A stretch of DNA of 20,345 bases from an uncultured Bacilli bacterium (GTDB taxonomy: Bacteria > Bacillota_I > Bacilli_A > RF39 > UBA660): NCBI GenBank assembly GCA_944351345.1, contig CALVPO010000011.1, forward strand, positions 1 to 20,345. The letters run 5' to 3'. The position numbers and the translations under genes were made by a program. This document shows positions 14,233-20,345 of this stretch, in pieces (the stretch's first letter is position 1; the number at the start of each line of letters is the position of its first letter). Below the pieces are notes generated by a model that did no database searches, was not told where the DNA came from, and saw only the letters and a program-made list of their open reading frames with translations.

Positions 14233-15123
14233 TCATACTAATTCATATTCCCTAGCAATAATCCTATCATCAGAACAATATTTAATTACATACTCATTGT
14301 CTTGTTTACAAATAATTATTCCTACTGTATTATTTTCTTCAAACATTTTTATATTCTTATCAATATAATTCATATAAGTCATAATTTGTCCAGTGTGTTC
14401 TTTCTTTAACTCAGTTACTTTTAATTCTATAACTATGTAGCATTTATATTTAATATTATATAGAAGTAAATCAATGTAATTGTATGTGTTACCTGCTTTA
14501 ATTTTATATTCATTGCCAACATAAGTAAATTTAGTGCCTAACTGATTTAAAAAATCATCCAGATTATTTAATATTAATTGTTTTAACGCATATTCTGATA
14601 GTTCCTCATTTAATTCATTAGTTTGTATAATTATAGGATTTGGTATTAAATCATTAACTTTTAATTGTTCTTTAGTAATTAGTTTATTCTTAGTTTCTTC
14701 ACTTAATCTATCATATTCTTGAGTTTTTATTCATTCTTGTAATTGTCTTCTTGTTAAATTTTTCTTCTCACATATATCAATATAGTACATAATTGCATCT
14801 ATGTTTTTAACTGTTAATAATTCTCTGAAATGGCTCCAACTCAATTTGGAACCCAGTGGGTTCCATTTTATGCTTGAAAAAATTTCATAAAATTGTCTCA
14901 TGTATCTAAGATTTCTTTCATTATATTTTTTACCAACTTCAATCATTAGATTTTCAGAATATTGTTTAATTATATTTTTACCATATTCTTTACCTACTTC
15001 ACTTAAAAGTTTCCCAGTCTCAAAATATACACTAACTTTATGTCTATCTTTTGAATAGTCTTTTGCTCTATCATATATTTCACTTTTTATTAGTTTTTCT
15101 TTTATCTCATTATAATAATTCAT
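14233..15123 (-). pseudogene. DUF1016 (YhcG-type) PD-(D/E)xK nuclease broken by one in-frame TGA
   Basis: The frame encodes a full DUF1016 protein of about 296 residues except for TGA at 14731-14733. Upstream of it is the N-terminal helical domain (MNYYNEIKEKLIKSEIYDRA, SVYFETGKLLSEVG, NLRYMRQFYEIF, LSWSHFRELLTV, KKNLTRRQLQE). Downstream, with no other stop for 166 codons, are IKTQEYDRLSEETKNKL, NDLIPNPIIIQ, and the nuclease core YNYIDLLLYN with YIVIELKVTELKKEH (D and ExK motif). The stop therefore removes the whole catalytic domain, and no internal ATG lies before it. AAAGGAG lies 4 bases before the ATG at 15121-15123, 11 bases after comEC. Such genes often sit in restriction or defence loci. 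A recent C-to-T change is the simplest cause. Confidence 0.85.
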
Positions 15124-15134
15124 CTTACTCCTTT

Positions 15135-17255
15135 CTATGGTATACATGTTTCTATTTTTAACCTATCATTATTTATCTTAAACATTATGCTTCCATATTG
15201 ATCCGTTCTATAAACTTTACTGTCTTGTAAATTATCTAATACACTATCATTTGGATGACCATACCGATTATTCTTACCAACACTAATTATTGAATATTTG
15301 GGATTTATTTCATTTATAAATTCAATACTTGAGCTCGTTTTACTTCCATGGTGTCCTACTTTTAAAACATCTATATCTGGTAAATTATACTTATTTAATA
15401 TTTCTTTTTCAGTAGTAATTGATGCATCTCCCATAAACATAAATTTATAGCCATTAAGTTCTTTATAAATCACATTACTATTGTCATTTTCATTATCAAA
15501 TTCTTTTGTTTGCAAAAAATATAATTTGTTTTTATCAATATTTAATTCTTTAATACATGAATAATATTTAATTTTCTTTTTATCTAAAACCTTAATTAGT
15601 TCTTTCTCTAAATCATTATATTCTCCACAATTAAATATGACTTTTTCTATCTTTATATTATTAACTAAATTAATTGTTTCTCCCATATGGTCGTAATCCC
15701 CGTGACTAATTATTAAATAATCTAATTTAGTTAACCCTAAAGAATTTAAATACGGAATTATTTTACTATCAGCAATACTATATTCATTACTTCTCTCTTC
15801 CCACTTTTCTTTTTTATAAGAAATAATTCCTCCTGTATCAATTAATATATTTCCTTTATTATATGGAAATTTTATAAATATAGAATCACCTTGTCCAACA
15901 TCTAAAAAACTAATCTTAAAAGTTGGTTCAAAATAAATATAACATTTATGAATTATAATTAAACCTATTAGTAAAATATAATACTTTTTCTTAAAAATAG
16001 CTAAAAATATAAATATATAATATATTAAGACTAATAATATAGAAGGTTTAGATAAAGTTAATTGGAATATAGTAACACTAGAAAACAAATTATTTAATGC
16101 CTCTAAAATAAATATTGATATTTTAAAAATACCTATTAAAAAAGGAAAAACAAATGTTAATAAAGATAAAGGAAAAACTACTACACTTACTAATGGAATT
16201 AAAATTAAATTTATAAATATTGAAAAAATATTTACTTGATAAAAATTAAAAATAGAAATTGGAAAAGAAACAAGAAGACATATAAAAGATATATAAATAT
16301 TTTTATAAAACCAATTTCTTATATTATTAATTTTTTGTGATAATAATATTAAACTAAAACTAATTAAATAAGAAAATTGAAATCCTATATTATAAATATA
16401 AAATGGATTTATAAATATTGCCACAACTAATACTAATAGAATTATATCCAAAGTTTTTATTTTTAAATTATAGCACTTATTTATAGACATTAATATAAAC
16501 ATAATAACAGATCTAAGTATCGAAGGACTAATGCTAGTCAAAAATAAATAAAATAAAACAATCCATATTGTAATAAAATAAATTAATTTATTATTATAAG
16601 AAATTTTCTTTAATATAAATAGAATCATTGAAGTTAAAAGAACAATATGACTACCAGATATAGAAAACAAATGAGAAACTCCATTAAATTCATAATTATC
16701 AAACATATCATTATCTAAATCACTATTAATACCTAATACAAATATTTTTAAATAACCTGTATCATCTATATCTTCTATTCTCTCAATAACTTTATTTTTT
16801 ATATAATAGATAATATTAGTATTTTTGGTAATAATTTCAATTTTATCAGCATCAACCAAATAATATATTTGATTATTATATAAATACTTTCTATAATTAA
16901 ATATATTAGGAATAGTATTATTACTAGGAATTTCAAAAGTACCAATTACTTTTATTTTATCCCCTAACTCTAAATTATTCTTATAATAATTTTTTTCTTT
17001 CTTTGTTTTAACATAATAATTAATAATTAACTTTTCTTTAGCTTTAATATTTATTGTTACTTTATTGCCATCTATCTCAAAATCAGTAACAACCCCTATA
17101 ACACTTTTAGTATTAACACTATATTTACTATGAAATTTATATATATTAGTAATTAAAAGTGCATAGCCTAAAAACAATAAAGCTAATATTTTAAATATAT
17201 ATCTAGACTGTAATATTGTCCTTAATTTTCTCGTATACAGCTTCTCCAATACCAC
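15135..17255 (-). CDS. comEC: DNA uptake channel protein ComEC
   Basis: ComEC forms the membrane channel that brings single-stranded DNA into competent cells. The 706 residues have an N-terminal membrane helix (about 20-40), the OB-like DUF4131 region (about 45-145), the competence domain with GVSHLFSISGSH (near 200), SPSILRSVIMFILMS (near 245) and many membrane helices to about 440, and a C-terminal metallo-beta-lactamase-like domain. That domain has LDVGQGDSIFIKFP (451), HGDYDH (518-523), MGD (608-610) and GHHGSKTSS (634). All hydrolase-like motifs are present. The start is uncertain: the GTG at 17253-17255, with AGAGG just upstream, overlaps comEA by 53 bases, and no ATG is near. The 3' end is duplicated at 12981-13556, so this copy may carry a replaced 3' end. 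Confidence 0.93.
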   Translation of the reverse strand: MVLEKLYTRKLRTILQSRYIFKILALLFLGYALLITNIYKFHSKYSVNTKSVIGVVTDFEIDGNKVTINIKAKEKLIINYYVKTKKEKNYYKNNLELGDKIKVIGTFEIPSNNTIPNIFNYRKYLYNNQIYYLVDADKIEIITKNTNIIYYIKNKVIERIEDIDDTGYLKIFVLGINSDLDNDMFDNYEFNGVSHLFSISGSHIVLLTSMILFILKKISYNNKLIYFITIWIVLFYLFLTSISPSILRSVIMFILMSINKCYNLKIKTLDIILLVLVVAIFINPFYIYNIGFQFSYLISFSLILLSQKINNIRNWFYKNIYISFICLLVSFPISIFNFYQVNIFSIFINLILIPLVSVVVFPLSLLTFVFPFLIGIFKISIFILEALNNLFSSVTIFQLTLSKPSILLVLIYYIFIFLAIFKKKYYILLIGLIIIHKCYIYFEPTFKISFLDVGQGDSIFIKFPYNKGNILIDTGGIISYKKEKWEERSNEYSIADSKIIPYLNSLGLTKLDYLIISHGDYDHMGETINLVNNIKIEKVIFNCGEYNDLEKELIKVLDKKKIKYYSCIKELNIDKNKLYFLQTKEFDNENDNSNVIYKELNGYKFMFMGDASITTEKEILNKYNLPDIDVLKVGHHGSKTSSSIEFINEINPKYSIISVGKNNRYGHPNDSVLDNLQDSKVYRTDQYGSIMFKINNDRLKIETCIP

Positions 17256-17961
17256 TTACCTCTAAAATATCCTCAGGCTTGGAAAAATTTCCATTTTCTT
17301 CTCTATAATCGATAATAGCTTGTGCCTTACTCTCGCCTATACCATCTAGGGTTTGTAATTCTTCTAAGGAAGCAGTATTTATATTTACAACCTTACTAGC
17401 CTCATCATTACTCTTATCATTGTCATTATCATCACTAGTAGTACTATTAGCGTTATCACTACTTTCTTTTTTGTTAGAAGTATTATTATCTAAACAAGCA
17501 TCATTAGTAATCTCAGGACATACACAAGTATCATTTACACTAGGTGCTAAAAATTCTTTTTCCCTAGCTTCCTTTATTTGGTCTTTTGTATAAATAATTA
17601 CTACCATCTCGTCACTAACTTTCTTAGCCAAATTAATAAAAGTAGTATCTGCCTCATCAGTAAGACCACCTGCCATATATACAACATCCATTACCTTTTT
17701 ATTACTCTCTAACTCATAAACACCTGGTGACTTAATAGCTCCTTTTATATCTACATATACCTTAGAGGTTTTAATATCCTCATTCTTTTTGTCTTCCTTA
17801 TTATTTTTTTCTTCCTTAACTTCTAATACTTCTAAATCATTATCAACACTACTAGTACTATCAAGATAATATTTTATAGATACTACCAATACAACCATAA
17901 CTACTATTCCTACAATTATAATTTTATTTATATTATTTTTTAATATTTGAACTATTTTCAT
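17203..17961 (-). CDS. comEA: Competence DNA receptor ComEA
   Basis: ComEA binds double-stranded DNA outside the membrane and passes it to ComEC. The start used here gives 252 residues: a membrane anchor at about 12-34 (IIIVGIVVMVVLVVSIKYYL), an SLBB/ligand-binding domain at about 67-135 (VYVDIKGAIKSPGVYEL, VYMAGGLTDEA), a Ser/Asn/Asp-rich linker at about 155-185, and the DNA-binding helix-hairpin-helix pair at the end (VNINTASLEELQTLDGIGESKAQAII, SGIGEAVYEKI). Three cysteines (TCVCPEITNDAC) precede the linker. An upstream TTG would add 17 residues, but that stretch is the promoter element, and AGGAG lies 7 bases before the ATG at 17959-17961. comEC follows with a long overlap. Confidence 0.95.
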   Translation of the reverse strand: MKIVQILKNNINKIIIVGIVVMVVLVVSIKYYLDSTSSVDNDLEVLEVKEEKNNKEDKKNEDIKTSKVYVDIKGAIKSPGVYELESNKKVMDVVYMAGGLTDEADTTFINLAKKVSDEMVVIIYTKDQIKEAREKEFLAPSVNDTCVCPEITNDACLDNNTSNKKESSDNANSTTSDDNDNDKSNDEASKVVNINTASLEELQTLDGIGESKAQAIIDYREENGNFSKPEDILEVSGIGEAVYEKIKDNITV

Positions 17962-17984
17962 AATCACACTCCTGTTATGCCCTC

Positions 17985-18028
17985 TAATTATATTATTTGC
18001 GATATCTTCCAAATTCCCTTCTTATTTT
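17985..18028 (-). promoter_or_regulatory. SigH-like promoter element of comEA-comEC (shared with the spoIIA locus)
   Basis: This is the second copy of the 13 + 15 + 16 base element described at 9694-9737, in the same orientation. GAAGGGAAT resembles the SigH -35, and CGCAAATAA, 11 bases on, resembles the -10. An embedded TATAAT (17987-17992) could instead serve SigA. Either way the transcript would start near 17980, giving a leader of about 20 bases that contains the comEA ribosome site. Confidence 0.6.
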
Positions 18029-18096
18029 CTAAAATAAATTAAATTTTTTACATAGCAAATAAAAAAAAGGTCATAATATATACGAGGAGGAAAATA

Positions 18097-18267
18097 ATGA
18101 ATAAAAATGATAATAAAATAAAATGTGACGTAGAAACTTGTAAACATAATGAAAGTAAAAAGTGTAGTCTAAATGAAGTAAAAATAAGCTGTAACTGTGG
18201 TTGTAATGAATGTAATTGCGTAGATGATACTATATGTGAGAGCTTTGAAGAAAAAGAAATAGACTAA
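18097..18267 (+). CDS. Small Cys-rich DUF1540-type protein
   Basis: This 56-residue plus-strand gene has nine cysteines (residues 10, 15, 23, 32, 34, 36, 39, 41 and 47). IKCDVETCKHNESKKCSL matches the DUF1540 pattern of a CDV-x-x-C start followed by a spaced cysteine, and the CNCGCNECNC run is a likely metal site. The C-terminus is acidic. AGGAGG lies 6 bases before the ATG and a strong terminator follows 3 bases after the stop, so expression as a single gene is well supported. DUF1540 proteins are common in Clostridia and Bacilli, often spore formers, and their function is not established. It is one of only two plus-strand genes here. Metal binding is inferred from the cysteines. Confidence 0.85.
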   Translation: MNKNDNKIKCDVETCKHNESKKCSLNEVKISCNCGCNECNCVDDTICESFEEKEID

Positions 18268-18270
18268 TAA

Positions 18271-18304
18271 AAAATACTGTTCATACAAGTTATGAAAGTA
18301 TTTT
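18271..18304. terminator. Bidirectional terminator between the DUF1540 and DUF421 genes
   Basis: Arms of 8 and 6 bases, split by one bulged base (18271-18285), pair with 18291-18304 around a 5-base loop. A T-run follows on the plus strand and a T-rich run follows on the minus strand, so it can end both converging genes. Confidence 0.85.
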
Positions 18305-18329
18305 TTTTATAAATAAATATAATAAATAA

Positions 18330-18986
18330 CTATATTAACTCATTATCCTTAATTATAAATAACTCTCCATTCTTATAAAAAGCATAAAATATGTCTTCTA
18401 ACTCTAAATTCTTCTGTCTTAGAATATTTCTTAACCAAGCCTCATCCTTATTAAGTAACTTTAAAGTATCTTCTTGAATATTAGTATCTAAAATAACTGG
18501 TAATGGAAGAGGAGATGATTTTTTACTACCAAGTCTTTTAGTAAATGGAAATACAGATAAAGTACCATTATTTTCTAAAATAGCATATTCTATCTCCTCG
18601 ATACTTTTATATCCTTTTTCCCTAATTTGAACCATTAAATCATCTAAATTATATTTTTGCATCATCATTTCTTTATAATTTACTCGACCATTCCTTATAA
18701 TAACAGAAGGATTACCATCCAAGAGTATTCTAAATTTAGGTAATTTAAGAGATAAGAACGCTAAAGATACTTGTAGCATTAATAAAGTTAAAATAGGTAT
18801 AATAGACCTTAATATATTATTATCATAATCTTCTATACTAATAACAGTAAGCTCAGCAATTAAAATAGACACTATTAAATCAATTATCCCTAGTTGTCCA
18901 ACTTCTCTTTTTCCCATTATTCTATAAACAATAAAAATAAAGAAATAAAAAAATAAAGTTCTAATAAAAATCATAAAAATATCCAT
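18330..18986 (-). CDS. DUF421 (YetF-family) membrane protein
   Basis: The 218 residues have the family layout: three membrane helices at about 5-22, 34-50 and 60-78, then a cytoplasmic region with LDGNPSVIIRNGRVNYKEMMMQKYNLDDLMVQIREKGY, IEEIEYAILENNGTLSVFPF and a C-terminal tail. VYRIMGKREVGQLGIIDLIVSILIAELTV is the signature start. Relatives in spore formers include YetF, YdfS and the '2Duf' protein, which affects membrane permeability and heat resistance of spores. The DUF1657 half of 2Duf is absent here. AGGTGAT lies 3 bases before the ATG. The gene is divergent from the small membrane protein at 19061 and shares a 74-base intergenic region with it. Confidence 0.9.
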   Translation of the reverse strand: MDIFMIFIRTLFFYFFIFIVYRIMGKREVGQLGIIDLIVSILIAELTVISIEDYDNNILRSIIPILTLLMLQVSLAFLSLKLPKFRILLDGNPSVIIRNGRVNYKEMMMQKYNLDDLMVQIREKGYKSIEEIEYAILENNGTLSVFPFTKRLGSKKSSPLPLPVILDTNIQEDTLKLLNKDEAWLRNILRQKNLELEDIFYAFYKNGELFIIKDNELI

Positions 18987-19060
18987 TATATCACCTAATA
19001 TTATTATTGCAAATAATCATAAATTTTATACAAAACAATATTATTTAATAGGTGATATAA

Positions 19061-19420
19061 ATGATTAAAAATCTATTATTCTCTTTATTATATTTCTTTA
19101 TATTTATTATAATTGCAAATATATTTATAACATTATTAAGTTACTTTAATATTTTTAGTGCCAGTATTATAAAAATATTAAAATTTATAACTCCCATTAT
19201 AGCTATAACAATAATTAGTTATATACTAGGTAAAAAAAGTATAAAAAAAGGGTTTTTAGAAGGCTTAAAACTAGGTAGTATTATATCTATATTATTTCTA
19301 ATAATATCTATAATAACAAAAGTATTTAATTATGAATCTTTAATTTATTACTTAGTTATAATACTAGCCTCTGTATTAAGTAGTATGTTTGGAATAAATA
19401 GAAAAGATAGTAGCAAATAA
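19061..19420 (+). CDS. Small membrane protein, TIGR04086/DUF3792-like
   Basis: This 119-residue protein has four predicted membrane helices (about 5-28, 38-58, 68-88, 92-110) and a short basic/polar tail. The arrangement, with Gly-containing helix 3 (FLEGLKLGSIISILFLI) and a final helix ending in SSMFGINRK, resembles the TIGR04086 (DUF3792) family, whose role is unknown. The similarity is by eye and modest. AGGTGAT lies 4 bases before the ATG. It is divergent from the DUF421 gene, and a bidirectional terminator lies about 115 bases downstream. Confidence 0.65.
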   Translation: MIKNLLFSLLYFFIFIIIANIFITLLSYFNIFSASIIKILKFITPIIAITIISYILGKKSIKKGFLEGLKLGSIISILFLIISIITKVFNYESLIYYLVIILASVLSSMFGINRKDSSK

Positions 19421-19536
19421 TATTACCATATATTTCTTATAGCCACTAGCATAAATCAATTCAAGATATACGATATATAAAAATATCACGGATTAAGATT
19501 AAATTAATAAAAATAAACATAAAAAATTAGTTAATA

Positions 19537-19561
19537 AAAAAATGCCTAAGCGGCATTTTTT
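19537..19561. terminator. Bidirectional terminator
   Basis: A perfect 10-base stem (A6-TGCC with GGCA-T6, arms 19537-19546 and 19552-19561) encloses a 5-base loop, with A-run and T-run on opposite sides. It ends the minus-strand gene at 19546, whose stop codon is in the hairpin, and can also stop plus-strand transcription from 19061. Confidence 0.9.
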
Positions 19562-20157
19562 ATATTATTAACCTTTACTCTCTTTTTATTTATATCAACT
19601 ACTCTAGTATTATCATCTACTTTATTTATACCATTATACTTTGTAGGCTCATTAACCTTACTTTTATCAGTAGAATAAATTCTAAGTCTATCACTCATAT
19701 CATTGTATTCTTTAATAAACTTTTCCTTCTTATCATCAGAGCTTTTCTTAATACCTAAACTAATTCCAGCAATTAAAGTGGGTATTGCAACAACATCTAA
19801 AGTAATTCCTAAGAATCCTAATGCTTCATGTGTTCCTAATAAAGGAACTGAAGTACCAAACATTAAAATAGAACCAATTATTAATAAACTTATTAATTTC
19901 TTATCTATTTTTTTCTTTGATTTGGTATAATTATAACTCTCATATTTTGAAGCATAAGCATCTAAATAATCTTTCATCTCACGATAATACATTTCAATTA
20001 ATTTTTCCCTATTTCCTCTCTTATTAGGAACATATTGAATAATATCATTATCATCATCAATTCCATAACGATGAACTTCAATAAAATGTGGATCATTAAA
20101 ATCTATTCTTTTAATGCCATTTGGTCTAACAGTATTATTTGGTAAACTATAATTCAT
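19546..20157 (-). CDS. Two-helix membrane protein of unknown function
   Basis: I do not recognise the family. From the start used here there are 203 residues: a soluble N-terminal part (about 1-85) that includes DPHFIEVHRYGID and a Lys/Tyr-rich helix (REKLIEMYYREMKDYLDAYA), two hydrophobic helices (about 88-107 and 110-136) joined by a short turn (GTHEAL), then a basic and polar C-terminal tail of about 65 residues. Both soluble parts should be on the same side of the membrane, probably cytoplasmic. An in-frame ATG 11 codons upstream exists, but GGGGTGAT lies 3 bases before the ATG at 20155-20157. It is a single-gene unit closed by a terminator. Confidence 0.75.
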   Translation of the reverse strand: MNYSLPNNTVRPNGIKRIDFNDPHFIEVHRYGIDDDNDIIQYVPNKRGNREKLIEMYYREMKDYLDAYASKYESYNYTKSKKKIDKKLISLLIIGSILMFGTSVPLLGTHEALGFLGITLDVVAIPTLIAGISLGIKKSSDDKKEKFIKEYNDMSDRLRIYSTDKSKVNEPTKYNGINKVDDNTRVVDINKKRVKVNNIKNAA

Positions 20158-20184
20158 ACTATCACCCCACTCAGGTAGGTATTG

Positions 20185-20244
20185 TAGCACATTTTATCGA
20201 TAAATGCAACTTAGTTAACTAAAAAGAAATTTTGTGCTATTTTT
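20185..20244 (+). other. Terminator-like three-way structure with two palindromes
   Basis: A 7-base closing stem (20185-20191 with 20233-20239) encloses two perfect 12-base palindromes, TTTATCGATAAA (20193-20204) and TTAGTTAACTAA (20211-20222), and is followed by a T-run on the plus strand. It lies just upstream of the minus-strand gene at 20157, so the palindromes could equally be protein-binding sites in that promoter. Confidence 0.35.
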
Positions 20245-20306
20245 CATGTTACTACTCAGACTATCACTTAAAATAAAGACAGTTTCAGCTGCAATGTTAT
20301 TAACTT

Positions 20307-20341
20307 AAGGATGACATAAGTAGAGAAAATGTCATTCTTTT
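20307..20341 (+). terminator. Plus-strand terminator near the window end
   Basis: An 11-pair stem including one G-U (20307-20317 with 20329-20339) encloses an 11-base loop and is followed by T-rich sequence on the plus strand. No plus-strand protein gene precedes it in the window, so it may end a small RNA starting between 20245 and 20300, or an antisense transcript. Confidence 0.55.
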
Positions 20342-20345
20342 GTTT

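Noticed and set aside
14227..14235. Extended -10 (TGATATAAT) just before the C39-like gene
   Set aside because: The start point would lie within the ribosome site about 12 bases before the ATG, so it is unlikely to be the working promoter.
14731..14733. TGA read as tryptophan (Mollicutes code) in the DUF1016 gene
   Set aside because: Trp is encoded by TGG in rpoD and dnaG, and TGA ends dnaG and spoVAD at normal lengths, so the standard code applies.
18072..18080. SigK/SigE-like -10 (CATAATATA) before the DUF1540 gene
   Set aside because: The -10 fits CATAnnnTA, but no -35 is at the right distance and the transcript would start inside the Shine-Dalgarno sequence.
19003..19020. ATTATTGCAAATAAT palindrome between the DUF421 and TIGR04086-like genes as a third copy of the shared element
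   Set aside because: Only GCAAATAAT matches. The AAGAAGGG block is missing at the required distance, so it is probably chance in AT-rich sequence.
1..20345. tRNA or rRNA genes, CRISPR arrays and insertion sequences
   Set aside because: No cloverleaf with a CCA end or GTTC arm, no rRNA-like stretch, no regularly spaced repeats and no transposase or integrase frame was seen.

Overview
The window is very AT-rich, and almost all genes sit on the minus strand in tight operons. It carries DnaG, SigA, TrmK, QueA, PyrH and YutD homologues, a forespore sigma factor, SpoVA channel genes and ComEA/ComEC. This is the gene content of a low-GC, endospore-forming Bacillota, probably an uncultured, compact-genome, Bacilli-like lineage; the exact placement is inference. 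TGG encodes Trp and TGA ends several normal-length genes (dnaG, spoVAD), so the standard bacterial code applies.

Layout, in plus coordinates. (1) 1-4088: a housekeeping operon read leftward, queA > dnaG > rpoD > trmK, with its own promoter near 4116. The last two junctions are nearly identical 8-base start/stop overlaps. (2) 4165-5227: yutD-like > pyrH with a terminator. (3) 5293-9774: a sporulation block. Reading leftward it has a candidate SigH-like promoter element, a possible 17-codon reading frame, two Spo0A boxes, a SpoIIAA-like STAS gene directly followed by a SigF-type sigma gene with no spoIIAB between them, an Xre regulator, then spoVAC-spoVAD-spoVAE-uvsE. (4) 9770-12616: a membrane-anchored protein of unknown function and a long U32-family protein. 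(5) 12616-12762: a candidate minus-strand structured RNA with four hairpins, the last a terminator. (6) 12960-18028: the comEA-comEC operon. The 3' end of comEC is duplicated in diverged form about 1.6 kb downstream. Between the two copies are a DUF1016 (YhcG-type) nuclease gene broken by one TGA and a C39-like cysteine peptidase, as expected of an accessory insertion. (7) 18097-20345: a small plus-strand DUF1540 gene, a DUF421 membrane protein, a TIGR04086-type membrane protein, an unknown two-helix membrane protein, and terminator-like structures at the right end.

The most interesting signals are regulatory. A 44-bp element (13 and 16 identical bases separated by exactly 15 variable bases) lies upstream of both the spoIIA locus and comEA. 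It fits the published B. subtilis SigH consensus except at one position in the -35 and one or two in the -10, which suggests that sporulation entry and competence share a sigma factor. Tandem Spo0A boxes follow it at the spoIIA locus only. The missing anti-sigma kinase, the structured RNA and the split comEC region are the other leads.

Two Shine-Dalgarno styles recur: AGGAG-type 6-9 bases before the start, and GGTGAT-type 3-4 bases before it. Both are consistent with one anti-SD register, and I used them to choose starts for dnaG, spoVAC, the Xre gene, the U32 gene and several others.
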